In this document: positions 1 to 8,769 of the stretch, in pieces
Layout of the letters: the number at the start of each line of letters is the position of its first letter
How positions within the stretch are numbered: the first letter of the stretch is position 1
DNA from: Betaproteobacteria bacterium
GTDB lineage: Bacteria > Pseudomonadota > Gammaproteobacteria > Burkholderiales > Rhodocyclaceae
Assembly: GCA_016709965.1 (NCBI GenBank)
Contig: JADJLT010000006.1
Coordinates: 930,001 to 994,000, forward strand
Direction: 5' to 3'
Length of the DNA: 64,000 nt
The notes under the pieces: model-generated
Seen by the model: only the letters and a program-made list of their open reading frames with translations
What the model was told of the DNA's origin: nothing
The model's database searches: none
Program-made: the position numbers and the translations under genes

Positions 1-2337
1 GCGGTCGCCGTGGCCGGCCAGAACACGGGTGCTCCACGAAGCAATGGCCGGTTTGGTTTTACCTGCCGCGAGTCGCGCCAGCAGCTCGGGCAGGGTTTCG
101 CCGACCGGTTGCCAGACGCGTACCCAGCTGTCGCGGCTGCCGGTGATCAGCGATTTTCCATCGGGGGTGAACTTGATCGCATCGGTCGCTTCTTCTAGCG
201 GCAGTTCCAGCCTTTCGCCACTGGCAATCACGCGGATGCTTGCCATGTGGCGTAGCCCATCGTTGCCGGAGAGCACGGCGCTGCTGGCAATGCAGCAGCC
301 ATCCGGGCTGAAGGTGAGACCCATCAGCCAGCTGCCATTAACACTGTAGGTTGCCTTCGGGCGGGCAACGCCCTGGGGGCCATCGATCGTCCAGATCTTG
401 ATGACGCGTCCCTCGCCACGGTCGTCGCCTCTGCCGGCAGTGGCTAGCAGGCGTCCATCGCGGCTGATGTCCATGGCGCTGAATATCTTGCTGCCCTGGG
501 GAAAGCTGCGAAGCGGCTTTTCCGGCTTGTCGAGCGACCAGAGATAAGCCGTGTCGCCGGCAACGCTGATCAGGTGTCGACTATCGGGTAGAAAAATTAC
601 CCGCCGAACCCATTCGTCGTGCTGCAGTGCCGCCTGTGCCGGTACCGGGCGTGTGTCGTCCAGCTGCCAGATCGTCACCTTGCGTTCGCGGTCTGCCACG
701 GCAAGCAACTTGCCGTCCGGGCTGAAGGACAAATCGGAAACCATGCGCTCCGCTGCTTTGATTGTCCATTCGAGGCGTGTCGTCTGGCCTTGTATCGCTT
801 GCCGCAAAGCATCTTCAGCAGCCGGACTGGGGGATAGCCCGAAGTGCGTGGCCAGCACCGGCGACAGCCCAAGCGGGACGCGATGTTCGACCGACTCGAG
901 GGCCAGATCGAGCGCCCGGGCTGCATCGCTGGGCAAGGCGGAGATTGATTCGGCTGCCTTCTGATTAGCTTCTGACAGGCGGCCTTCCCACGAGGCATAG
1001 AGCCAGCCGGCGATGGCAATGCAGGTCATCGTGCCCATGGCGGCCAGCCACTGATGCAAGGATCGGGTTGCGGCCTCCTTGCGGGCCTTCTGGATTTCCA
1101 CCGCCCGTGTCTCGTCGGTGACGAACCGGCGTCGCCAGTCAAGGATGGCAGGGGCCAGTACGTCGTGGAAAATTTCGAAACGCTTGGTTTCAGGATCGTC
1201 GGGAGAGGTAACCGGCCGCAGAATACGGTTGCGGGCATCGGTCAACGCCGCCAGAACCGCCGGAACGTGAGCCTCCAGATCGCCCGCCCAAGTGGTCAGG
1301 TCACTGATGCTGCAGGCAATTTTTGCCCCGCTCGGTGTGACCAGACGGTCGAAGAAACGGGCGCAGACCGCCTGGCTCAGCGCATCAAGCCGGGTCATGG
1401 TCTCGTCGAGATGGTTATGCACAATTTCGTTGGCGCCGTTCAGACGATCCAGGGTTGCGCGTTGCAAGGTCGAGGAGCCGGAACGTCGTTCTTCTTCCCA
1501 CAGGCGAACCATGACCAGCTGCAGGAAGGGGGCCTCGATGCGGCGGTCTTCGGTCTGGCCGGTACCGGCGCCACCATGGCGGGCAACTTGCACCTTGCCG
1601 GTCTGCACTTGATCAAGCAGCGCCTCGACCAAGGCCGGTTCGATCTGCATCGCTTTCTGGTCCGCTGCCTGGCGGGCGTTCCAGACGGTCAGCGGCTGCA
1701 CGATGGCCTGGGTCGCGCCCGTGGCATCCAGATGGTTGAGCCGGATGCGGTTGCTCAGCAGGTTGTGGATGCGCTCCTGAAATCGGTCGAGCTTGGAGAG
1801 GCTGTCGTCGCGCATGGCGATGAGAAAGCCGGCGTTGACGTTCTCCCGGTTGACGGCGCGCGCGAACTGCGCCTCGAATGAGGTCGGGTCGGTCGACTTG
1901 GCATGGTAGAGAAAATATTCCTCGAACTGGTCGAGGATGATCAACATGGTTTCGTGCGCCGCCTCGGCGCAGGCCCGGACGATTTCGTCAAAAGGCAGTG
2001 TCTCGGCCGGCTTCGGCTGGTCGGTGTCGCCGGACCATACTGCATTGATGCAGGCGCGAATCAGTGTTTGCTGGAAATTCGGGTTGCCCCAGTCGCGAAA
2101 AACGACGACCGGTGTTTTCGGGCGCTCCTTGTGCAATTGCGGGACCACACCGGCAAGCAGCACGGAGCTTTTGCCGACGCCGCTTGAACCATACAGAATG
2201 GTCAGCGGCGAGGAGAGCAGGTTGGAGATGATGATGCGTTGGTCGCGCTCACGGCCGAAAAAATAATCCCGGTCTGCGGCCTCGAACGGTTGCAGGCCGA
2301 CGTAAGGACAGACTTCTCGTTCGCTGTATGAGGTCAT
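1..2337 (-). CDS. nSTAND NTPase with membrane segment and WD40 repeats (partial, runs off left edge)
   Basis: Open from an ATG at 2337 to the window edge (779 codons seen, no stop). The N-terminus reads PYVGLQPFEAADRDYFFGRE, the typical entry to the nSTAND1 NTPase family. Walker A GSSGVGKS lies at about residues 50-57 and Walker B LIILDQFEE at about 132-140; an arginine follows in IAMRDD near 176. A single hydrophobic stretch lies near residues 430-450. From about residue 520 repeated units of the type LSFSPDGKLLAVADRERKVTIW are WD40 blades. Known role of such proteins: the WD40 or other superstructure senses a trigger and the STAND domain switches on ATP-driven oligomerisation. Its start codon overlaps the stop of the SIR2 gene by 4 nt (ATGA), so the two are co-translated. 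The number of WD40 repeats and the C-terminus are unknown here. Confidence 0.88.
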   Translation of the reverse strand, partial: MTSYSEREVCPYVGLQPFEAADRDYFFGRERDQRIIISNLLSSPLTILYGSSGVGKSSVLLAGVVPQLHKERPKTPVVVFRDWGNPNFQQTLIRACINAVWSGDTDQPKPAETLPFDEIVRACAEAAHETMLIILDQFEEYFLYHAKSTDPTSFEAQFARAVNRENVNAGFLIAMRDDSLSKLDRFQERIHNLLSNRIRLNHLDATGATQAIVQPLTVWNARQAADQKAMQIEPALVEALLDQVQTGKVQVARHGGAGTGQTEDRRIEAPFLQLVMVRLWEEERRSGSSTLQRATLDRLNGANEIVHNHLDETMTRLDALSQAVCARFFDRLVTPSGAKIACSISDLTTWAGDLEAHVPAVLAALTDARNRILRPVTSPDDPETKRFEIFHDVLAPAILDWRRRFVTDETRAVEIQKARKEAATRSLHQWLAAMGTMTCIAIAGWLYASWEGRLSEANQKAAESISALPSDAARALDLALESVEHRVPLGLSPVLATHFGLSPSPAAEDALRQAIQGQTTRLEWTIKAAERMVSDLSFSPDGKLLAVADRERKVTIWQLDDTRPVPAQAALQHDEWVRRVIFLPDSRHLISVAGDTAYLWSLDKPEKPLRSFPQGSKIFSAMDISRDGRLLATAGRGDDRGEGRVIKIWTIDGPQGVARPKATYSVNGSWLMGLTFSPDGCCIASSAVLSGNDGLRHMASIRVIASGERLELPLEEATDAIKFTPDGKSLITGSRDSWVRVWQPVGETLPELLARLAAGKTKPAIASWSTRVLAGHGDR

Positions 2338-3887
2338 GGCGTCAGCCTCTCACGCAATTGTTCGATGAAGCGGTCGAGATTGATTTGGTAAGGATAGACG
2401 CCGCGCTTCTGCCAGAATTTCAATTCCAGTTCGGAAAAATTCTCATCGATGGCCCACGACTGGATTTCATCGTCGCTGGCGCTGGCCAGTCGTTTGGCAA
2501 AGAAACGATTCAGGCTTTGCAGGATGGTCCGGGAATTCCATTCGCGCAGGCTGTAGCCAAAAAAGAGCAGGCTGCGGTCGCGGCAGTGGGTGGCGAACAG
2601 TGCGGGAATGGCCGATTTGCTGGCGATGCGGGAGAGCAGTTCGACGTAATCCGACTCGGTGATGACAAAGCTGTCCCACTCCGCTTCCCGGTGGATTGAT
2701 CCGTGCATCTTGAAGATCACGGTGGTCGTGTCGAGGTCGATATAGAGCTCGTTCGGTGCCGGCGTCTCGGGCTTGGTGGCACCGTGCGGCCACCACATGA
2801 CGGCATTGCCGAGATCTTTCAGTTCAGAGTAGACGACGATGTCATAAGGTTGCCCGGCTGCCTGAAATGCCTGTTCGAGCTGTGTATCGTAGTTGGTGGT
2901 CAACATCAGCAGCGGGCTGGTTTTGGCAACCTGGGCCAGGAAGGTATAGAGCGGCGGGATACTCAGATTGACCAGCGAATCCGGTGCCAGAACCTGACGC
3001 AGTCGCTCGTGCAGTGCGTCGCGGGTATGGAAGGCTTCGTAATAGGAGGCGACCTCAGCCAATTGGTCGCGCTCGCTGCCAGCCGGGAATTCCGTGTCAT
3101 TGGCCAGGAACTGCGACAGCTCGACGCCGCTGGGCAGGAATGTCGGCGCGGCAGCATTCCATTGGGCATCGACCGGACGGCCGGAACCGCTGATGTCCCG
3201 GCCAATGATCGGCACTACGGTGCGATTGGCCAGTGCCTTTGCGATCCGGTTGTAGGGTGGTGGCACCTTGCTGCGATTGGGTGTTTCGCTGCTTTTAAGA
3301 GCAGATAACCGGGTTCGGATGTAGGCACGCAGATGGCTTCGCAACTGGTCGCGGAAAGCCTGAGGCGAATCGTATTCCGAGAATCCGCCGTTTAGCGATC
3401 CGTCCGGGTTGCGAAAACGCTGGAAGAATTTTCCGACGCGGCGGTATTGCGTGAGGCGCTGGTCGTAGGCTGCCTCATCGTTGGCATCACCAAAATCGGG
3501 CTCCCCTTTGCGGCGATAGAGCAGCGTGTGGGGTGGTGGCTTCGCATTGACTGCATCCTCATATTCCCATTCCGTGCCGGACAGGTAGGGCGAGCCATCC
3601 GGACGGACAATGCCCGGTGGTAACGGGGTTCCGAGACGGGACCACAGGATGACGATGACCACGTCGCACTCGGACGGCTTGGGGAGCCCCTGATTGACGG
3701 CTTCTTGCGGGGTCAGTGAGGCGGGCATCGAGACCGGTGCAGCCGGGTCGTCCCAGCGGATGGCCTCGCAGGTGATCTCGCCACGCAGCAGGGGATCCTT
3801 GGGCAGCTCCTGTTCTATCACTTGCTGCGCAAAGATGCGTTCGTCGGCGACGTCTCCGGGGGAGGAGAGAAAAAAGCGGAGATGCAT
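2334..3887 (-). CDS. TIR-like (DUF4062-type) plus SIR2-like domain protein, candidate NAD-consuming defence effector
   Basis: 517 aa with a strong ribosome binding site (AGGAGG) before the ATG at 3887. Residues 1-115 resemble the DUF4062/TIR-like domain found at the N-terminus of many STAND proteins: FFLSSPGDVADER, then CDVVIVILWSRLGTPLP and SGTEWEYEDA with candidate catalytic acidic residues. Residues about 215-515 look like a SIR2-like fold: PIIGRD near 227, TTNYD at 330-334, KMHGS at 393-397 with the expected catalytic histidine, and FFGYSLREWN at 442-451. SIR2 and TIR domains in bacterial immunity typically degrade NAD+ on phage sensing. The gene sits 21 bp downstream of the YaiI gene and overlaps the nSTAND-WD40 gene. 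The domain calls rest on motifs. That it is an effector, and which of the two domains is active, is inference. Confidence 0.82.
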   Translation of the reverse strand: MHLRFFLSSPGDVADERIFAQQVIEQELPKDPLLRGEITCEAIRWDDPAAPVSMPASLTPQEAVNQGLPKPSECDVVIVILWSRLGTPLPPGIVRPDGSPYLSGTEWEYEDAVNAKPPPHTLLYRRKGEPDFGDANDEAAYDQRLTQYRRVGKFFQRFRNPDGSLNGGFSEYDSPQAFRDQLRSHLRAYIRTRLSALKSSETPNRSKVPPPYNRIAKALANRTVVPIIGRDISGSGRPVDAQWNAAAPTFLPSGVELSQFLANDTEFPAGSERDQLAEVASYYEAFHTRDALHERLRQVLAPDSLVNLSIPPLYTFLAQVAKTSPLLMLTTNYDTQLEQAFQAAGQPYDIVVYSELKDLGNAVMWWPHGATKPETPAPNELYIDLDTTTVIFKMHGSIHREAEWDSFVITESDYVELLSRIASKSAIPALFATHCRDRSLLFFGYSLREWNSRTILQSLNRFFAKRLASASDDEIQSWAIDENFSELELKFWQKRGVYPYQINLDRFIEQLRERLTP

Positions 3888-3908
3888 CCCACCCTCCTTT
3901 ACATTTTT

Positions 3909-4421
3909 TTACTGTTGCCGGGAGTATAGCCCGATTGTAGTGCAGTCCGAGCCTGCGGCTATGACAGCGTCAGTCGAGAGGAATCCTGCCAGGAAGCGGT
4001 CCAGCTGGTTGGCGAAAGCCTGTCTGTCGGCCTGGCTGAAGGCTGCAGGGCCGCCGGTGTCGACGCCGGCGCTGCGCAGCCCTTCCATGAAGTTGCGCAT
4101 GGTCAGGCGTTCCTGGATGGTGGCGGTGGTGTACAACTCGCCGCGCGGGTTCAGCGCGTGGGCGCCGCGTTCGATGACCAGTGCAGCGAGCGGGATGTCG
4201 GCAGTGACGACCAGATCGCCCGCCACCAGTTGATCGACGATGTGGGCGTCGGCCACATCGAAGCCGCTCGGCACCTGAATGGCGCGGATGAATTTTGATG
4301 GCGGCGTGCGCAGCATCTGGTTGGCGACCAGAATCGTCTGGATCTGCCGGCGTTCGGCAGCGCGGAAGATGATTTCCTTGATGACGCCGGGGCAGGCATC
4401 GGCATCGACCCAGATTTGCAT
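3909..4421 (-). CDS. YaiI/YqxD family (DUF188) protein
   Basis: 170 aa, full length for the family. It begins MQIWVDADACPGVIKEI, the hallmark of the YaiI/YqxD family, which has a PIN-like arrangement of acidic residues (D6, D8); TADIPLAALV follows in the middle. Its biochemical role is not established; a nuclease-like fold is suspected for the family. It lies just upstream of, and on the same strand as, the SIR2/nSTAND pair with only 21 bp between, so transcription may run on into that pair, although YaiI is an ordinary chromosomal gene. Confidence 0.9.
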   Translation of the reverse strand: MQIWVDADACPGVIKEIIFRAAERRQIQTILVANQMLRTPPSKFIRAIQVPSGFDVADAHIVDQLVAGDLVVTADIPLAALVIERGAHALNPRGELYTTATIQERLTMRNFMEGLRSAGVDTGGPAAFSQADRQAFANQLDRFLAGFLSTDAVIAAGSDCTTIGLYSRQQ

Positions 4422-4578
4422 GTCAGTGGTGGCTTCGTGGTTAAGACGCGCAGTTTGCCACGCTATGGCGGGTTGATAAATGCATGGCGGTCGTCGATTG
4501 ATAGCGGTACGCTACTTCCTCACGTTATTTTGCTGACGTTTCGGTGGTGCGCAGTTCCCAAATCACCCGGAGAAGTCC

Positions 4579-5862
4579 ATGGCTCTACAAAAAATCCGTT
4601 TTGGTATGCGTCATACTGGCGTTGCGTTGCTGCTCGTACTGCAAGCTTGCTGGGCCTTGGCACAAATTCCCGACAAGCTACCGCAGGCCCCTGATTATCT
4701 CGGCGAAATCCGCCGCTCGCCCAGTGGCGAGTTAAAGGCGATGCCGGAAGCAGCGGCAGCACGCTCCGTCGAAGCGGCTGCGACGATGATTGTCGGTCAC
4801 GGCGAAAAAATTACCACGATCACCGAGGCGGCGAGGCTTGCTCACGACGGCGAAGTGATCGAGATTCGTTCGGGTGAGTACCGCGGTCAACCAGCCACCT
4901 GGACGCAGAATAATTTGTTGATCCGCGGTGTCGGGCAGCGGCCGGTCATGTTGGCTGATGGGAAAAGTGCTGAAGGCAAGGCGATCTGGGTGGTACGTGG
5001 CGGCAAGGTGACGATTGAAAACATCGAATTTCGCGGTGCCCGGGTGGATAGCCTCAATGGTGCCGGTATCCGTTTTGAGAAGGGGAATCTGACGATCCGC
5101 GCCTGTGCCTTTTTTGATAACGAAATGGGGCTTCTGACCGCGAATTCTGCCGATCTCACTCTGGATGTGATCGATAGCGAGTTCGGCGATGCGCCGCGTC
5201 ATCAGGGCAATCTGCATCATCTGCTTTACGTTGGCCAGATTGGCAAATTTGTGTTGCGCGGCAGCCGCTTCTCCAATGGCTATCTCGGCCATCTGGTCAA
5301 ATCGCGGGCCCGTGAAAATCACATCCTCTACAATATGCTGGTCGATGGTGCTGGCGGTAATGCCTCTTATGAACTGGAGTTCCCGAATGGCGGACTTGCC
5401 TATGTGATCGGCAATGCAATCGGGCAGAGCGCCGGCACCGACAACCCGACGATCGTTGCCTACGGTGCCGAGGGCAGACACTGGCCGGACAACGCACTCT
5501 ATATGGCGCACAACACGCTGATCAATGACAACTACGCCGGGAAATTCCTCAACGTCTTTACCGACAAGATCGGGGTGGACGTCGAGGTATGGCTGCTCAA
5601 TAACCTGATGGTCGGGGCTGGCGATTTGAACAAACCCGCTCAGGGGCGATTCGATGGCAACCGCCTGGTGACGCGTGGTGATTTGATCGACATGGGTGGC
5701 ATTCCGCTACGTCTGACCAGCCAGTCGCCGCTGCGTGGCGCGATCCGTCCACCGGGGCAGGCGCGCGGCGTGGAGTTGTTGCCGGATGCGGAATTCCGCT
5801 TTCCGGTGGGTACTCGCAAGATGCGTCCGAACAGTGCATTGGCGCCGGGGGCATTTCAATAG
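4579..5862 (+). CDS. Secreted right-handed parallel beta-helix protein
   Basis: 427 aa. The ATG at 4579 follows a GGAGAAG ribosome binding site. A signal peptide is visible (basic start, hydrophobic LLVLQACWALAQ). The body has repeated beta-strand turns such as GGKVTIENIEFRG, GNLTIRACAFFDNE and NMLVDGAGGN, typical of parallel beta-helix proteins (pectate-lyase-like fold, NosD/CASH type). Such proteins often bind or cleave polysaccharides, but no catalytic set can be assigned here. It stands alone, preceded by about 150 bp of leader and followed by a strong terminator. Function unknown. Confidence 0.75.
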   Translation: MALQKIRFGMRHTGVALLLVLQACWALAQIPDKLPQAPDYLGEIRRSPSGELKAMPEAAAARSVEAAATMIVGHGEKITTITEAARLAHDGEVIEIRSGEYRGQPATWTQNNLLIRGVGQRPVMLADGKSAEGKAIWVVRGGKVTIENIEFRGARVDSLNGAGIRFEKGNLTIRACAFFDNEMGLLTANSADLTLDVIDSEFGDAPRHQGNLHHLLYVGQIGKFVLRGSRFSNGYLGHLVKSRARENHILYNMLVDGAGGNASYELEFPNGGLAYVIGNAIGQSAGTDNPTIVAYGAEGRHWPDNALYMAHNTLINDNYAGKFLNVFTDKIGVDVEVWLLNNLMVGAGDLNKPAQGRFDGNRLVTRGDLIDMGGIPLRLTSQSPLRGAIRPPGQARGVELLPDAEFRFPVGTRKMRPNSALAPGAFQ

Positions 5863-5912
5863 GACGGTGTTCGGCTACAGGCTGAATTTCAATAGAATCA
5901 GCCTTTGCTCAC

Positions 5913-5938
5913 GAAAAAGCCCCTGCAGGGGCTTTTCG
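5913..5938. terminator. Bidirectional rho-independent terminator
   Basis: A near-perfect hairpin centred on CCCCTGCAGGGG and flanked by A-rich and T-rich runs (GAAAAAG / CTTTTCG). It lies between the convergent ends of the beta-helix gene and the metallo-hydrolase gene, so it can stop transcription from both sides. Confidence 0.85.
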
Positions 5939-5953
5939 TTTTCGGCCATTTTT

Positions 5954-5965
5954 TCCGGTTGACCG
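5954..5965 (+). repeat. Dispersed motif copy 1 (TCCGGTTGACCG)
   Basis: Exact 12-bp core preceded by GGCCATTTTT. It lies between the terminator and the 3' end of the metallo-hydrolase gene, in a convergent intergenic region. Confidence 0.85.
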
Positions 5966-5971
5966 CAGGAT

Positions 5972-6949
5972 TCACTCCTTGATCGGCGCGTACTCGACCG
6001 GCACCCAGGCGAAAGCCTTGCCTTCCTTGCGGATGTGACCGAGGCCAGGGAAGGGCAGGTGCATGCCGGCGACCAGCATCTTTTCCTTTGCAGCCATGGC
6101 GAATGTCACCTTGCGGGCGATGACCGCCTGCTTGCGGTCGTTGTCGTACTCAAAGGCGGTGTCCGGGCGGGCGAACTGGACGGCGTGGTTATGCACGAGG
6201 TCGCCGAGAATCACCATCTTCTCGCCGCCATCAGTCAACACGTAGCTGGTATGCCCGGGTGTGTGGCCATGCGTATCGACGCTGCTGATGCCGGGCAGCA
6301 GTTCCTGATTGCTGGTGAAGGTCTTCCACTGGCCGCTGGCCAGGTAGGGGGCGGCGGCGTCGCGCGACATCTTGAAGAAGGCCTGGAAGTCCTTTGGCGC
6401 CTTGGCGGCAACTTCCTCACTCAGCCAGAAGTCGTTGTCCGCCTTGGCCGACCATATCTGCGCCTTGGTGAAAATGGCCTTGCCGTCCGGGGTGACCAGA
6501 CCATTGACGTGGTCGCCGTGCAAATGAGTGATCAGCACGACATCAACCTGATCCGGCCGGTAGCCGGCGGCCTTGAGGTTATCAACGATATTGCCCAGTT
6601 GCGGCCCGAACAGCTTGGCGGCGCCGGCGTCGACCAGCACCAGCTTGCTACCGGTGTTGATCAAGAAAGCATTGACGGCGGTCTGTACGGCCGGGCCTTT
6701 GACGAACATGCGGGCGATCAGGCTCTGCAAGTCTTTTTCCGGGGTGTTCTTGAGCAGCTTGATGTCGAGGTCGATCGGGCCATCGTACAGCGCGGTGACT
6801 TCGAATTTGCCAAGCATGGTGCGGTAGAAACCGGGTACCTGGCTCTTTTGCTGGGGTGCTTCGGCTGCGGCAAAACCGCTGCTCAAAAAGAAAAAGCTGG
6901 CGACCACCAGCCGTAACAGGCGGGCGGATTTGCGGGATTGATTTGTCAT
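5972..6949 (-). CDS. Exported metallo-beta-lactamase-fold hydrolase
   Basis: 325 aa with an N-terminal signal peptide (LLRLVVASFFFLSSGFAAAEA). The zinc-binding signature HLHGDH is at residues 142-147. The later metal ligands expected of the fold are visible in THGHTPGHTSY, ILGDLVH and AGMHLPFPGLGH. It belongs to the broad MBL-fold hydrolases related to quorum-quenching lactonases and other periplasmic hydrolases; the substrate cannot be told. It is the last gene of a minus-strand run and sits 62 bp downstream of the ECF sigma gene. Confidence 0.85.
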   Translation of the reverse strand: MTNQSRKSARLLRLVVASFFFLSSGFAAAEAPQQKSQVPGFYRTMLGKFEVTALYDGPIDLDIKLLKNTPEKDLQSLIARMFVKGPAVQTAVNAFLINTGSKLVLVDAGAAKLFGPQLGNIVDNLKAAGYRPDQVDVVLITHLHGDHVNGLVTPDGKAIFTKAQIWSAKADNDFWLSEEVAAKAPKDFQAFFKMSRDAAAPYLASGQWKTFTSNQELLPGISSVDTHGHTPGHTSYVLTDGGEKMVILGDLVHNHAVQFARPDTAFEYDNDRKQAVIARKVTFAMAAKEKMLVAGMHLPFPGLGHIRKEGKAFAWVPVEYAPIKE

Positions 6950-7011
6950 TTATTTGGGCTCCGGGTTGGGGAGGTGGCAGTTTCCCATGACTTGGGCATG
7001 CTGTGTAGGGG

Positions 7012-8331
7012 TCAGTGCCGGGTCGGTCGTGGCTGTGGGGATTGGTCGCCATCGCAGCGGCTGGCCCGTGCCAGCAGGAAGGCGCGCTCGCGAGCATTTT
7101 GCGTCAAGCTGGCGGCACGTTCGAACTCGGCGCGGGCTTCGGCGTGCCGGTCCAGGCGGACCAGCAAGTCGCCGCGCACGCTGGGCAGCAGGTGATAGTG
7201 GCGGAGATCGGGCTCGGCCAGCAGGCCGTTGACAATTTCCAGCCCGGCCGCCGGGCCGAAGGCCATGCCGACGGCGACTGCACGATTGAGGCTGATCACC
7301 GGAGACGGCGCAATCTGCGCCAGGGCGTCGTAAATGGCAGCGATGCGTGCCCAGTCAGTCTGTTCGACACTCACGGCCCGGGCATGGCAGGCGGCGATGG
7401 CGGCCTGCAGGGCGTAGGGGCCGAGTGGGCCGGGCAGCGCTTCGGCTTTGCTCAAAGCATCCAGTCCGCGCCGGATGAGCAGCCGGTCCCAGCGCTTCCG
7501 GTCCTGGTCCAGCAGCAGGATAGGTTCACCGCTGGCTGAAATGCGGGCCGGGAAGCGGGAGGCCTGGATTTCCATCAGGGCGACCAGTCCTTGTACTTCG
7601 CTCTCATCCGGCAGCAAGCCAGTCAGCACACGGCCGAGGCGTAGCGCTTCTTCGCTCAGTGCCGGGCGCATCCAGTCGGCACCACCCGTGGCGGCATAGC
7701 CTTCGTTGAAAATCAGGTAAACGACTTCGAGCACCGAGGCCAGACGCTGCATCAGCTCTGGCCCGCGCGGTACTTCGAACGGCACCCGGGCGGCGGCCAG
7801 TGTGCGCTTGGCGCGGACAATGCGCTGGGCGATGGTCGGTTCGGGCTTGAGATAGGCGCGGGCAATTTCATCGGTGGTCAGCCCGCCCATGACGCGCAAG
7901 GTCAGCGCGCAGCGGGCCTCCGGCGAGAGCACCGGGTGGCAGGCGGTGAATATCAGGCGCAGCAGGTAGTCGCCGATATTGTCGTCGAGGCCGGCATCCA
8001 CTTGTTCGCTGATATCGTCGCTCATCACAATATGCCGGAAATCCATTTCGTAGCCGAGATCGACTGCCCGGCTGGCTGCGAGTTGCGTGTGGCGCAGATG
8101 GTCAAGTGCCCGACGTTTGGCTGTGGTCATCAGCCAGGCGCCGGGGTTGTCTGGCACGCCGGTCTGCGGCCAGTGCTCAAGGGCAGCGACCAGCGCATCC
8201 TGGGCGAATTCTTCGGCCAGGCCGATGTCGTGCACGATGCGCGCGACGCGGCCGATGACCTTGGCCGCCTCGATGTGCCAGATGGCCTCGATGCTGCAGC
8301 TCGTCGCTTGATTCGAGGCCTCATCGCTCAT
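7012..8331 (-). CDS. ECF-type RNA polymerase sigma factor with long C-terminal extension (ECF42-like)
   Basis: 439 aa, more than twice a minimal ECF factor. The region 2 part includes AEEFAQDALVAALEHWP and GAWLMTTAKRRALDHLR. The region 4 part reads LTLRVMGGLTTDEIARAYL, followed by TIAQRIVRAKRTL. The remaining roughly 230 residues are helical, contain YLIFNEGYAATGG and SLNRAVAVGMAFGP, and match the extension (DUF6596-type, TPR-like) of ECF42 factors. Known for that group: the factor is encoded beside DGPF/YciI-family proteins and the C-terminal extension takes the place of an anti-sigma factor. Two YciI genes lie upstream here, which supports the assignment. Confidence 0.88.
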   Translation of the reverse strand: MSDEASNQATSCSIEAIWHIEAAKVIGRVARIVHDIGLAEEFAQDALVAALEHWPQTGVPDNPGAWLMTTAKRRALDHLRHTQLAASRAVDLGYEMDFRHIVMSDDISEQVDAGLDDNIGDYLLRLIFTACHPVLSPEARCALTLRVMGGLTTDEIARAYLKPEPTIAQRIVRAKRTLAAARVPFEVPRGPELMQRLASVLEVVYLIFNEGYAATGGADWMRPALSEEALRLGRVLTGLLPDESEVQGLVALMEIQASRFPARISASGEPILLLDQDRKRWDRLLIRRGLDALSKAEALPGPLGPYALQAAIAACHARAVSVEQTDWARIAAIYDALAQIAPSPVISLNRAVAVGMAFGPAAGLEIVNGLLAEPDLRHYHLLPSVRGDLLVRLDRHAEARAEFERAASLTQNARERAFLLARASRCDGDQSPQPRPTRH

Positions 8332-8341
8332 GCGGGAATGC

Positions 8342-8689
8342 CTACAGCGATCGACCGTCGTAGTGCGTGACCGGCAGGCCGGAGAAATCTACGTCTTCCA
8401 GGCAACGGACATTGATCGCAGCCATCGGCGTACCGTCCGGCATCGCCCCTTCGCCGAGCGGATGAATGCCGCATTCCGGGCAGAAGCGGTGCTTGATGCT
8501 GCCCTTGCCGAAGGTGTAGGTCTTGAGATTTTCGTCCGGCGTCAGCAGGCGCAGGCTGGCGCGCGGCACGAACCAGAGCAGGGCGCCCTTGCGCTGGCAG
8601 ATCGAGCAATTGCAATCCATCAGATTGGTCAGTTCGCCTTCGACCTCGAAGGCCACTTTGCCGCAATGGCAGCTTCCTTTGTAGATCAT
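8342..8689 (-). CDS. GFA (glutathione-dependent formaldehyde-activating/CENP-V type) family protein
   Basis: 115 aa. Zinc-binding cysteines are arranged as SCHCGKVAFE, CNCSICQRKG and FCPECGIHPLG, the complete GFA fold pattern. The family includes the glutathione-formaldehyde adduct enzyme, but most members, probably this one too, have no proven substrate. It ends 10 bp before the sigma factor start, so the two are probably cotranscribed. Confidence 0.88.
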   Translation of the reverse strand: MIYKGSCHCGKVAFEVEGELTNLMDCNCSICQRKGALLWFVPRASLRLLTPDENLKTYTFGKGSIKHRFCPECGIHPLGEGAMPDGTPMAAINVRCLEDVDFSGLPVTHYDGRSL

Positions 8690-8738
8690 TTTGACTCCTC
8701 CTGGCGTGGGGCAGAAATTCCTATTTTGGCCATTTTTT

Positions 8739-8750
8739 TCCGGTTGACCG
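8739..8750 (+). repeat. Dispersed motif copy 2 (TCCGGTTGACCG)
   Basis: Exact core with the extended form ATTTTGGCCATTTTTTTCC before it. It lies downstream of the SnoaL/VOC gene and upstream of the GFA gene, between same-strand genes. Confidence 0.85.
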
Positions 8751-8769
8751 TGGAAGCCGCGTGAAGCCC

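Noticed and set aside
1054..1881. Long plus-strand frame opposite the nSTAND gene
   Set aside because: The minus strand encodes a clear NTPase/WD40 protein; the plus frame has no family features and is a shadow of GC-rich codons.
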